Assembly (NCBI RefSeq): GCF_949628215.1
Contig: NC_134277.1
Location: forward strand, 104,239,463 to 104,303,462
DNA length: 64,000 bases
Direction: 5' to 3'
Source of the DNA: Phalacrocorax aristotelis
Taxonomy: Eukaryota > Chordata > Aves > Suliformes > Phalacrocoracidae
Shown: piece after piece, positions 1 through 12,900 of the stretch
How positions within the stretch are numbered: the first letter of the stretch is position 1
Layout: each line of letters starts with the position of its first letter
Program-made: the position numbers and the translations under genes
Notes under the pieces: model-generated
What the model was told of the DNA's origin: nothing
Database searches by the model: none
The model's input: only the letters and a program-made list of their open reading frames with translations

Positions 1-3000
1 TAACAGCAGCACCAAAAGCGAAGTTATTCGCATGCTTGGGACACTATAACTCTTCTTAGAGCTTGTTTATATGAGGCTTTAAAAAATAACCAAATTTAGC
101 AAAACACTTGTTTAGCAGAACATCTTATAACATCTCCAGAATGAATTGGAAAAGGAGTATCAAAGCAAATTGAGAACTGAGGAGCAGAAAATAAAAGAGA
201 TTAATACCTCCATCCACCAAAAGACCAAAACAAAGCCAAAAAAAAAAAACAAAACCCAAAAGAACCCACAAGAACGAACTACTTCAGCAAAATACAGAAA
301 AAAACCCAACCTTTTCCACCCCAATCCAAATTCCTTTGTGTACACAAATACTTACTTTTGTTCTTAAAGCACTGGACTACTAGATATGGAATACTATAGG
401 TGGAATAAACCTAATAAAGACGTCATTGCAAATGTCCTTTCAATTTTTAGGAAGGTAATAAAAAAATGTTTATGTGCATGTTTTAAATACTGAACATTTT
501 CCTAAAAATCCAAACCTACCTTATACCCATCTTCCTCAGTAGATTTTTAAGAAGTCATAAAGAAGATAAAAAAAAGAAAGAAGCAGCCACTCTCACTTGA
601 AACATGTAACTACATCCCCAAAAATTCTGTTTCTGAAAGCAAAGGCAAGAAAAAGGCAAAGGAATAGCAGATGCATTTTTAAATCAAACATTGCCTATAA
701 ATTCTGTTCAAAATCTCAAGTGCAGAATAATGCATTTTTCATGTTCTACCTGAGGCATAAAATTTGAAAAGTGCATGATAAGCCTTTTCACTGCATTTCA
801 CCAGGCAAATGAAACAAAAATTTTAAATGCTGGGCCACCAAGATTTGCTCATCTGACCCACGGTATCAGCCAATTTCAGAGCTAGACTTTCAAAAATTAA
901 ATTCAAATATGCAGCAGTTTGCTACCCACAGAAAATAGATACTGCCTCTGAAATAATGGGATGTATTTTACAGCCATGGGTATGGAAAAGAAAACAATTA
1001 ACACACATCTGCGATAAGGAAATGAGTAGCAGACGGTTTATTCCAAATGTTAAAACATTAGCAGTGTCCAATTTCTGTGTCATGTAGTTTCTGCTGTGCA
1101 GCTGAAGAAAAACAAACCCTGAACTTCAATTAAAAAAAAAAATAAAACAACACAGCAAAATTACGGCCTTTTTCAACAACTAAGTGAATTATATATTGTG
1201 TACTTTGTATCATGTAAATATGAGAGTTGGAAAATTGAGACACAGCAAACCCTTCCTAAACAACATCACAGAGACCGCTTTCTGCCTTTTTTTTAAAAAG
1301 ACAAGAATTTCCAGAGAATTTTTGTATTAAAAAAAAAAAAAGACGGTATTTTGAGACCACGCAACACGATGATGGTGCACTGACATTTCACCTTTAAAAA
1401 GTGCCCAGGCAGATTCAAAAGCTTTTGAAACACAATTTATCCTCGCAACTAGCAGAGGGCTTATTACTATGAATCTAAAAGTCAGAGGATAGAATATTAA
1501 CTACTGCAGAAAAGAAAACATAGTGCAGGACCTTCTGTTTGTGACAAAATTACGGAGTTAATGTTCCTGAAAGATCACTTCACCTTTTAAAGCATGATTT
1601 TTAAAAAGGTAAAATTTATAGCAATTAAAGCTAATGAAGAAATGCAGCATGAGCTGCTTATGTTCAGGAACTAATAGGTCCACTGAGCATTTCTAAGATT
1701 ATTTAGCCATCAATGATAATGAATTGACATTGTCAGTGGTGTTAATGTACCAATGCTCTATAGTGCCACTAATCCAATAGCCAATCCTAGCAATTTTTTT
1801 TTTAATGTTGCTACTTTATTTTTTTAACCTACATACTACCCAATCCTTTCAATTAAAATAGCAGACTTACAGCACAGCCTGTTACACTTCTTTTCTCTTC
1901 TTCCACATTTAAGGATGGCATATTCATTATTTGGACTACAGTTCAAACTGCTCTGGTCATTCCTCCTTTGAATCCTGCTCAGTTCTTCAGGACTGTTAGC
2001 TACAGTACAAAAAATGTCTTTTCCAATGAAACCAGTGTTAATGTGTATTTCTTAAAACACATTTTTGGTGCACATTAAGTGAAATGTGATGATTATTTAA
2101 ACAGGTATATAAATTAGATTTTTGTGAGCGCAGGGTATTGTGGTATATGTCTCTTCAGGTGATTGTTTTGTCATATCTAAATAGCACAGCTTCACGTTGT
2201 TGACGAAAATTAGCTATACAATACTACACAGAAATGGAAAATGAGTACCTGCTTGGCTACCAGGTATGACACGTCAGCAACATATAGTAAACAACCAGCT
2301 TAGCAAAGTGACTAACATTCAAGTCCACAGTTCAAATCATCCATACATGTTTTGCTCTCTCTCTTGCATAACGGTCATGAATTGCAACTGAGAGTTGTGT
2401 AATTTCTGCCACAGATTCTGAGAACATGACAGTCCTGAAGTGAAGGAATGAGTTTTGAAAAAATGAGGTACTGTGCCAAATCATAAACATTTTTATCTTC
2501 ATCTTTCTATAAAAGATAAAGTATTAGCTATTTCGAGATTTTTTGACTCTTCCTCTCACGATAACATACTTAAATAATATGATGATTTTTCAGTTTAAGT
2601 TAAAAGGGAATTGAATAAAGAACCATTGTCAAGTTTGTTGACAACTTCTAAAGAACAGAGCTTAGCCTTAGCTAAACAGTTTCGTGGATCTGTAGTCGTT
2701 AACTATCTTCCATGCCAAATTCTCAGCAATCCATATAGCAGAGATAGTAAATAAGATTTTTCAAACAACATAAAATAGCCTACCACGCATAATGTTCATT
2801 TTAAACATGCTGCAAAAGAAAGAGTAGCACAAGTTATTCTACTACTGATATTCGGTGGACTTAAGAATTAGGTTCATACATTTTTATTTCTTGTTTCAAG
2901 AAGTCAGCAATTAATTTTCTTAAGTGAGTAAAACCAGCCAAAGTATCTCATAACGCTGCATGCAAAATTATTTGAAAAACAGGCGGATGAATCAGTGAAA

Positions 3001-4056
3001 ATCACTCAGCTGCATCTTCAGCTGAAGATTCACTTGTCCTTTAAAATGTGTAGCTCACTTTGTCCTGCAGTCGATCGGTATGCTAAGGCTAAAAAAGCCC
3101 CTCCTGCTGAATATTATCCCCAACATCACACCACACCATTCATGTGTGCACTGCATCATCTAATTGAACCTGTGCTGTTCTACACATTAGCCGTAAGACT
3201 GCTGTAGCAGGTTACATAGGTTTGAGTAAAATGTTTTTATATGATGCATATATTAGTTAATTTCTCCAGCATAATAACATTAAAATATATTTTTAATCAG
3301 AACTAGGGTATTAAAATCCAACTTCGAATGTCCTATGATGTACCATATATGCCATGGCATTTTAAAACCTTTTAAACATTTCTGCTAAATTAATTAGTTT
3401 TGCATTAAGGAGTCTCAATGCCTCCTATTAAATGCAACACATTTGAAGGACAATTAAACATTATGAACGATCCTTCTGAGAAAATAACGATTAAGTAAAA
3501 AAGAAAAACAAGATTTTTTGGGTAACAAACAAGAACACAAGCATACATAAAAGACTTCAATTTATTTTTAAAGTCTTAGGCCTGCAATATTTTAGATCCG
3601 TTTGTTTGAAAAATCAGTCTTCTGTTTTGTTTTCGTAAAGAATGAAAACCCTAATGGAGTCCAGAAATCTGTTAATGGTACTAAAATTATAACAGTATAG
3701 CAAAAGAAAAAACCCCACACAGTAAAGTCTATATTATATATTTTTTATGTCTTTAAATGGAATTTACAGTTCTCCCTGGCAATGTGAATGAACATCCTAT
3801 AATTTAGTCAATTTACAGATTACAGGTTCAAATTGACCTTGTAGCCCATAAAATTGCTCATCTTCAGTGCAGGATTAGAAGTGGGAAAAGAATGTCATAA
3901 CTGTATTTAAGGAATTTACCATAACAATGGAAAGGAGGATATGCATGCATAATTTTAGCCACTCTTGCTCACATCAGAGTTCTCAATTCTGAAACAATGC
4001 ATATCCTGCACTCTTCTCCTGGTTAACCATGGTGGAGACTGTTTCAATTTACTCAC
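1..4056 (-). other. ZNF407: ZNF407 intron 3 (partial)
   Basis: AT-rich sequence with A runs and short low-complexity patches. I looked for the next zinc-finger exon (completion of the finger begun in exon 3) and did not see it. No RNA gene or recognisable transposon was found. Confidence 0.8.
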
Positions 4057-4171
4057 CCACAGACATGACACTTGTATTCCCTCATCCCAAGGTGCCTCTT
4101 GACATGGTTTCTGGCATCTCCGAGCTGAGCTGTTGCAAAGTGGCATATCTTGCACTTGAATGGCTTTGATC
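4057..4171 (-). CDS. ZNF407: ZNF407 exon 3 (C2H2 finger plus start of the next finger)
   Basis: This 115-nt exon is flanked by acceptor TTTTACTTAG|GATC and donor TGTGG|GTGAGT. Joined to the single G left by exon 2, it completes Gly-Ser and then reads KPFKCKICHFATAQLGD and onwards, with a full C2H2 finger (C-x2-C-x12-H-x3-H) and the first cysteine pair (CHVCG) of the following finger. The sequence is essentially identical to the mammalian ZNF407 protein as I remember it. The exon ends in phase 2, so the next finger is split by intron 3 and completed outside the window. A shifted frame over the same bases gives a 66-residue peptide that is not real. Confidence 0.96.
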
Positions 4172-7100
4172 CTAAGTAAAATTTAGCATAAGATATGAGT
4201 TGAATTAGAATAATATATCACCCACGGTTAAAGAAATAAAAAATCCTGGGGAAAAAAAATAACCTTTAAAAGAGCCTATCCCACATTTAACCTGTTTGAG
4301 ATTTTTCCTAACAAAAAAAGTATCTTGTACATAAATTTATAAGTCCCAGGGCACAGACGGTACCCACTATACATTACTCTTAAAGTTTCCTTAAGTTCAA
4401 TATCACGGAAACTACTCTCAACTTCTAATAACAATTTATTCTCTATTTTTAATTATTAGAAAACTCTACAAGATATTAATATGAGAAGACAAGACGGCAG
4501 AAGTTGTTCTACACCCTTCCCCATTTCCAAATGCTGAAACTCAGGTAATGGTCTTAAAGTGGCTTGATATTGGTGTAAACGGCAAAATGTACTTGTTTTT
4601 TTAAGCAAATATATTTAAAGTAAAGTAATTTTACAAGTCTTCCAACTTTGAATAGATTTCACATTAGCATTGGTATTTCAGATTTGTTCTGTCACACAGA
4701 GAAAATGATTCATCACCTAGCTATTGTAATGACATGCAATGTATGAATATACAGTGCATAAAATATTATGCCTTTATGACTGTTTTATGGTCAAGAATTT
4801 ATGATTATTCTGCAAACCAGAAGTATTGACATTTTGGCTATTATTTATTTCAAGAAAAAACTTTAATATTAAATGTCTACTGCAGACCAAAGAACTCTGA
4901 AATTATTTCTGCAGGGAAGAAGTACCAGCCTATTTCTTGTACCACATCAGTTCAGCAAAAAATCAAATTATTTGTCTATCTTAATTAACAGTGATTCTCT
5001 CTCGGGGATGGAAAAAATAAATTTTTTTACTGGAGTAGTTAAATTGGGCACGTGTCGGTCCCCACGTTATTACATAGCAGCACCATCCTAAAGCATGCTG
5101 TAGCGCTCTCCAATTTTCTGACCACTAAATCCTTAAATCAATAAATCAAAATTATAGAATTGCAGTTAAAAAGAAGTACAATATGGTCACAGAGTCTCCA
5201 TATTATGTTTAGTATATGTTTTGTGAAGTACTTCTTCCAATACAGTTAAGCATAATATGAAATGTGTGATCTTTAATAAATATACATAAAGAGCTCTGAT
5301 AAGAAAAATGTTGCACTATATCATCCTTGATCAATGAACCTTTTTGCTTTGCCCTTGAAAACAGAATATCCTCCAAGAATCCGCTGGTGAAATTGAAGAT
5401 CTTAGTAAAAATTTTTAGAGTCTTAAATTTCAATTTAATTCCCAAAAGCTGACGAAAAATGAAGCATTTAATTTTAATCTTCTACCTGAAATAAAAAAGT
5501 CAACAGTACTAAGCACGGGCAGACAAGGTTGAATATTTCACAGTTCAATGACAATGAAGCCAGATCTCTTAATACTTCCATTTCTACTGTTGGAAGTAGA
5601 TGTAAAATATATTTAGCACCTGAATGGTTATACGTAGTCAGCTTTATATGTTTAAATGTCAAAAGCAGGTTGAGACTGCAGCTAACAGCAATCACATTCT
5701 ATCAATCACACTGAAAAACCCCAGTTTATTTAAATGATCCTGATAAAACTAAATTAATCATGAATTTGGTGACATTTCAAATCAACACTGCATTCTATAA
5801 AGAGACCCATGCAAATAAAAAATAGCCTATCTTTGCATTCTATAAAAAGAGTATTAAAAGTTGATATTTTAACTTATGATCCTAAAGACTAGTTGCATAA
5901 TTAATAACATCAAGGCCACAGTCAGAGGGGATTTTTTAAAATCTATTGGTGTTTATACTGCTCTTTTTTGTCACAGAATTCAAATATCATGTGGATTCAA
6001 TCCCGTGTTCCCTTAGTTTCTCTCCTACTGATTAAATTGTAAATTTGTTCCTCATACTGTTACTGCAGGTGTCCTGCAGGGCTTCCATACAAGACCTTTG
6101 CTGGCTTCCATTTACACAACTCCTCTGTGATAAACTCTAGTTCAGACCAATTGTAGCTACAGTGTGCTGACAATACAGAAATATATTATTCTGTTGACTG
6201 CTCTCGTCCAAAAATCACTGAGGCCTTGAGGTTTTTTCAGTTATTTCTCAGTTCCAGAGCTGAATATCTGTTAACAGCTCCATTTGAACTCCATGAAAAT
6301 TCAAATGCTGGCAGGCTCCAGTCAGTACCTGTCACCTGAAACAAAAGCAGTACATCTCCCTTTTAGGTTGCTGGTGCCAAAGTTGTTCCAGTATGTTCTT
6401 GGATGGAACAATCCAAGATTTACACTTAAGATAAAAGCATTAGACTAAGAGTTAAACCAATGGGGGAAAAAAGTCTGTATTTACCATAAGGCTATCTGAA
6501 ACAATGTTGAAGCGATTAACCATTTCTTAGCCAGACTTCTATTATCACAATCTTTAACAGTTCTCATATGCTGTTAGATGTGATAGTATTGGGTTCACAC
6601 TTGGCTTTTAGTCCACAGAAAAATGAGAATGATACTTTCAATATAGCATCTTTCCAATCAAATTATTAAAAAAAAAAAAGCTGATAATTACTTTACCCAC
6701 AAGTTATGGCATGGAAACAAAGTATATATTTTCTGATGGTAGCAGTAAAGAATAAGGCTTTTAACAAGGGGGGGGGGGGGAGAGAAGGGGAAACCAAATC
6801 ACAAAAAACACCAAATTGAAAATAGACTACTTTTGAGAGTTCAAGTTAGACAGACACAAGCCATGCTACTGTTTTATAGTGAAGACTGGAGTTCATAGTC
6901 TTTATTTTACATTAAGACAATAGAGACTCAAAACTATTAAAAAATTCACTGCCTCAGCTTCAAGCCAGCCAAAGGCAACATCACCTACACCTGCAGGCAT
7001 AGCTGTGTCTCTAGCTCAGGCCCAAGGCAAAGTGAGCAGAGATGCATGAAGTATCATCGTACCATTTCCTCCTACGTTTAGGACATGGGGAGTAAGATAC

Positions 7101-9995
7101 CACACTTACATTGAACAAACCTTCCGTTAACTGAGAAATCTGATGAGAAATGAAACAAAGATGATGTGGTTGCAGGTGATTTTTCCTCAGATGTTGAATG
7201 TTAATTAAGTTTATGGGACCTGCATCAATTGCAAACTAAAAAGTCCTCCACCTCTACTACTCCTTTTATTTTTCTTTACACTTCCTCATTTTCACTTGTC
7301 AACATGTGATGGACTTACTTGTTATCTCCTCTCTAGCAAAGCTTCCCTTTCATTTGCAATGTGAAAATCTCCTACATTATTTAACGGTAGTTTGAAACAT
7401 TATTTCTCTATTAATGGAAATTATTAGTTGTATCTTTCTACAACTTTGCTTTCCCTTCCACCCCCACCCCCCCCAACCCATCACCAATTACTCAATTAAA
7501 AAAAAAAGGCAAGGAGTTGGATGTGGTTACGCATACATACATATATGAACATACATATGCACAACCAAATGCTGAAGAAAGATCTTTTTAAAAAGCACAT
7601 AATCAGAACAATAAATGGGGAAATGTGCAGCTCTGCTCCTATTGTGTAACTGGTGTTACTCTGGTACAGGTGAGAAGCTAGAAATACTGTACTTTGCCTC
7701 ACCAACGTTAAGTCAGTTTATCTACAGTTGGTGGAGTAGGTCAGTCCCCTCTGCCACCAGTCCCGAAAACCCAAATATATTTGTTTCTTATTCACTGCAC
7801 CCATTGTAATACAGAGTGAAAGGAAAGGTTCTATAAGACACAAAAGAAATCACAAATATGAAATATAGATTGGAAGAGAAAGCCTTCTTCCCATTAACTA
7901 TTAATAAAAGTCTCCACATTACTATTGATGTGAATAAACAAAGCATCAGAAAAGCATTTCAGTTAAAGGTGCCGTGAGAAAGAGGGCAGATAAAACTCTA
8001 TTCTGTAACCCTTCTATACCCTCTCCACAAGCACCGCCGAAAAATGACTTGCAAAATGAAATGTATTCCTTTACTGCTTTGCATATTTAGGGCCATCCAA
8101 AAGCACAATAAAAATATACTTCATGATAAGACCTACACAGAAGATGTTAAAAAGTACACTAACTTTTACTAAATGTTACAATCAATGATGTAACTTATGT
8201 AAGTAGGGTTGCTTTGTCATATATTGATAGTTACCTCACTTTCACATCCACATTAACTTGATTTTAAATGCAATTAATACATATAGTCAAGGAAGACTAA
8301 TGGACTACATTCTGCACTTAACCTGGTGGACATTTTCAAATGGCACAAGTGACCAGTGCAAACCTATTTTGCATTGTAAACGACTAAATAAATCTTAATG
8401 GATTAAGAATGATCAGCTATCAACACACAAGGGAAATTAAGTGCTGAAATGCCTACATTGATTATTTTAAATTATTAGCCTTACTCTGTTCTTGAATTTG
8501 TATGCTTTTAGTGAGCTTTAACACATTTACAAGACTTATTGACTATAATTACAAGAGAATTCAAGTAATGGACACATCAATTATAAGCAACATGTCTTGA
8601 CCAGACAGTTGCATAAAGAATTCTAAAGAGAGCTCCATTAGCATCCTCCCCCTTAGTTTTATTCAGTTTTATCTGCCGTAAGAGGGCATATTAAGGGCTT
8701 ATACAGCTGTTCTGACCATGTGAACACGACCGTCCCTCTAAAGACTTAACACTGCATTCAAAGGTGGGTATTAGCTGAAGCAATACAGATAACTAGGTTA
8801 TCGACAGGACAGAGTAATGCTGGAGGTATTCAGTGTGTGAGTTGTTGGCATACATGAGCACTGTGGTTATAGTAAAATACTTTGAAAGGTTTGAAATACA
8901 TAGTCTGCGTTCCCCAAGATTAATTCTAAACTTTGTTGTCCAGTTATGCCCTCGCCTTTACATAAAAACTATTTTAGGATTATGCCAGGAATTATCATTC
9001 TTATATGTATCTTTTTTCCTTACCTTTTTGTTCTCTCCCTTGTAACCATGCACTAAGTTTCAAATACTGCATGAATTTAAACTATAGCTTCCATAATAAG
9101 CCATTATTTAAAAGTACAGTAAAATAAACCTTACAGTTTTAATGAAAATATGTTCATTGAAATGTGAATTTATTATTCAAATCCACTCATAAATTCAACC
9201 ATGGAGACACCACTTGTCTAAGCAGAGCTCAGTGATTTAGAAAAGCTGTCTATTTAAAATAAAGAATGTATGGCAGGTTTATAGAAACATCGCAGTGAAT
9301 TTTTACATAAATTTAGAACTGCAGCTTATGCATTTTGCTACAAAAATGTTTTTAAATTTTCCACTTAAAATTAAACATAAAAATGAATTGGAAGTGTGAT
9401 CAGCACAGAAACTAAATCAGATGCTACACCCCTGTGTACCACATCAGCCTCACACACCACCTTCCAAAAAGGCTGACCAATTCCAATTCACATAACTTAT
9501 TTCTACAAAAACCTCTGGATGCTTCTTATTGGTATTTGTTTACGAATGATGTAATATCAAATGTCTATCCTGAAGCATTATGTAATGCTGAAAGTGTAAC
9601 TGAATTGAAATGAAATAAACAATTTGGATATTAAACAACTGCAAGGAAGAGGAAGTTAGAAAGAAGAGCTGATTGTTCTCTCAAACCACCACTGCTTCAT
9701 TATATAAATTTAAGAACCAATTAATGGTTACAATTTAGATTAAAGGGAAGGAAATCTCTCTATATGAAACAAAAAGCAGAAGGGTGACTGCGCTTAAAAT
9801 GTTCTTACATTTTTTGCCCTTTGATCACTGTATTTTCATACCCCTTTAGGTAATTTTGAATTTCATCAGGGGCTCATCAGGCAATATGAAAGCCAGTTCA
9901 TAAGAAATGTTAAAGAGATTAAGAAGCAGAAAAAGACCAATGCTGTAATTCGCTCTGTTTGAAAGAGACCACTTGCAAAGAGAGAATTTCCATAC
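4172..9995 (-). other. ZNF407: ZNF407 intron 2
   Basis: About 5.8 kb of AT-rich intron. It holds a G13 run (6768-6780) and a C-rich tract (about 7457-7475). Short open frames of 60-78 codons are scattered on both strands without splice sites, conserved motifs or biased composition, and I consider them chance. Confidence 0.8.
6768..6780 (+). repeat. G13 homopolymer
   Basis: Thirteen consecutive G in otherwise AT-rich intron 2 of ZNF407. Confidence 0.9.
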
Positions 9996-12900
9996 CTGTA
10001 TGGGTACGGATGTGAGCTAGGAAGGCCATGGAATTGCTACTTCTACACATCTTCCCACAATACTTGCAGATATTGCCTTGATTCTCTTCCCTCTCCCTGT
10101 TTATTTGCTCAGTGTCTTCCATGATGTACTTATTCACTTCCCGCAACAGCTCTTCATGTTGCTCTTTGATGTGGAGGAACAAGCTCTGCTCTGAATCAAA
10201 GGGCTCCGTGCACTTCACACACTTAAAGGTAGCACCACCTTCGGGCAGCTCCTCCACGCTTGCCTGCTCATTTCGCATGTGCCCAGCGCTGGCCAAGTGC
10301 TGGTGAAGGTTGCTCTCTGTGTAAAACGATTTTCCACAGAGTAAACAATGAAAATGTTTTTCTTTTGAAGGATGTTTCATGGCTATGTGAACATTTAGTC
10401 CGCTCAAACCATCTGCTAGAAAACCGCAGTCATCGCAGCGAATACGTGTCGATTCCCCAAGGGAAACTCCTTCTGACTTCTTCTTTTTCCCACCGTTGGT
10501 GGGTAAAGGGTCTGCTTTCACTGTGAGCTCACTAACTTTCACTCCATCTGACATCTGTCCTTCACCAGAATGGTCAGCGGCCTCCCCATCTTGATGGCTC
10601 TTTAACCTCACTATAGAAGAATCAAACTTGCCAAAATTATGCATTGCCTTTCCTTTATCATCAGCACTGATAACTGTTCCTAAAGCCTCATTACTACTTT
10701 CTTGCATGCCCTCAGCTGTTGAGCCATCTGCCTCCCAAACACTGTTATTTATAGTTACTTCTGCTTCATGTTGTGCTTCCATAAGGGCTTCTTCCTCCGC
10801 CCCAGTAGGATCCTCTTTGAAACTTCTGTCACCCTCTAAACTATGTATATTTTGTATAATTTCTCCAACGTTTCCAGCAAAATTGGTTTGCTCTACTGCA
10901 CTACTTGTTTCTGGAAGAGTTAGCATAAGTGGGTTCTCTTTTTTCAGTGATTTTTTTTTGAGAATGTCTGTGTTTCTACACTTTACTTCAGGGTTTTCTC
11001 TATTTGCTTCCAAGCTTTCCTCACCTTTTCCTGAATTCAAGTTTGTGCAGTTTAAACTATTTTGATATTCTGCAGTGCAATCACCATCTGAGTTGAGCAG
11101 CTCCTGACCATGCCTACTTTTCTGCAATTCACAAGTACCTGTTTCATTAAGTGATACTTCCTTGTCAAGTGTAACAACTCTGTTTTTCTGAGGAGTTTGC
11201 TGGAACACTTCATAAAAAAGGTTTTCTCCTCCATTTTCAGACTCCTCTTCAAGTTCACTTTCTACTGCATTTTGAGAACTGCCACCTTTAGGCACTCCTG
11301 GAGATGCATTTCCATCTAAGACGATACACTCAGGTAAGTTTTTACTCATATGATCACCTTCTGCTGCGTCATTGGCACATTTTTTTTCACCTAAAACAAT
11401 TTTCAGCTCTCCTGCACTGTGGTGGTGCTCCTCTTGAGACAAAGCAGCGCTGCCTTTAGTGATATTTGCTGTGTTTGCTTCCTCCGCAGAAGAATAAACA
11501 TGAGATTCTCTTCTAATTTTATGTTTCTCTGTTGCTGCGTGCCTAATCATCTCTCTGCGAGTAACAGCATAGTAGTCACAAGCCATGCAGTAGTATTCAA
11601 ATTGTTTTGTATGTTTTCGCTTCACATGCAGCTCTAAAGAAGACGAAGAATGAGCAATGAAGCTGCAGTGTACGCACTTCTTGTTGTTTGCACCCATTGC
11701 CCTTCCCTGGAAGCATGGGTCACCATCCTGAGTAACCCTTGCTGGCTCCAGAAGTATACGCTGGTTTATATTTAATGGATTGCTAGTATCCTCCAGATCT
11801 GGCAGCCCACTGGCATTTACAACTTTTAGCTCAGCATCTCTTTGCTCAACTTCCTGATTGTCTAAGACAGAATTTTCCAAATCTGATGACTGGCTACCAT
11901 CCTCAACGTGTTCATACAAGGCAGTCATAGGGCTGTTAGCCTTCTTGCTTATAAATTCAGAATTACCTCCTTCAGGGCTAACGATGATCTCCGAGTTCTG
12001 TTTTCCAGATCCTTCTATTTCAACACGACTTTTATGTTTTTTGGTTGCACAATGGCGTTCCATATCTCCTTTGGTTACAGTGTAATAATTGCAAACCTTA
12101 CATAAATAGCTGTACTGATGACTGTGCTTTCGTCTGATATGAACAGTCAAATTTGTAACACTGGAGGCCAAAAGACCACAATGGGTACATGTCCTAGAAA
12201 TAGTGCCTTTGGGTTTCTCTCTTTTGGGTGCATTAGCTAAAACCAATTCATTTTCACCAATCCTTTGATCAAGCGGAACTAGTTCCTTATTTCTCGATAT
12301 GTTTTCCACAGCAGAGGATGAAACATGTATAATTTCTTTATCTAACCCTGTATTCCCACTTCCAGAAATGGAAGGATCCACCACTGTTTTAATACCACCA
12401 ACACCAACGCAAACCTTTTCAATACATTCTTCAAAACGTAGTCCAATGTTGTTTTTCCTGGCATTTTCAAGGTGCTTGCTTCTTTTGATATGCTTCTCCA
12501 TTCCTTCCTTACTCAATGAGTAGAGATTACATGCTTTGCAAAGGAAGTGATGCTCCTGTGCATGTCGGAGTTTTATGTGCCTTGTAAAAACTGTGGAAGA
12601 TCTTGTCTTATAAAAACACTTTTTACATTGAAATTGGGTTTTATTCAGAACAGAATGCTTTAGTTCATTTCTATGATTTACAAAGGAAGAGTCTGAAGTT
12701 TTTGCTTTCATTGATACGTCCAGCTCCTTTGCAAGATTTTGGCTATTGTTTGATACTGAGTCAGCATACGTTACCACTTGTAAGGTCCGATCACTGTTAC
12801 TCAATGGAGTAGCTTGCTGAAATAAGGAACCATCATGTTTCTCATTTTTTTGATGATTTATCAGCTCTTCTTCCTTTTGAAAAAAAAGAAGGCAAGTTGG

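Noticed and set aside
9919-9995. Open frame continuing 25 codons past the exon 2 donor of ZNF407 to a stop
   Set aside because: The donor ACAG|GTATGG and the exact continuation of the finger in exon 3 show that this is intron. I saw no poly(A) signal close behind that would support a short isoform.
10628-11065. 145-codon plus-strand open frame
   Set aside because: Antisense shadow of ZNF407 exon 2.
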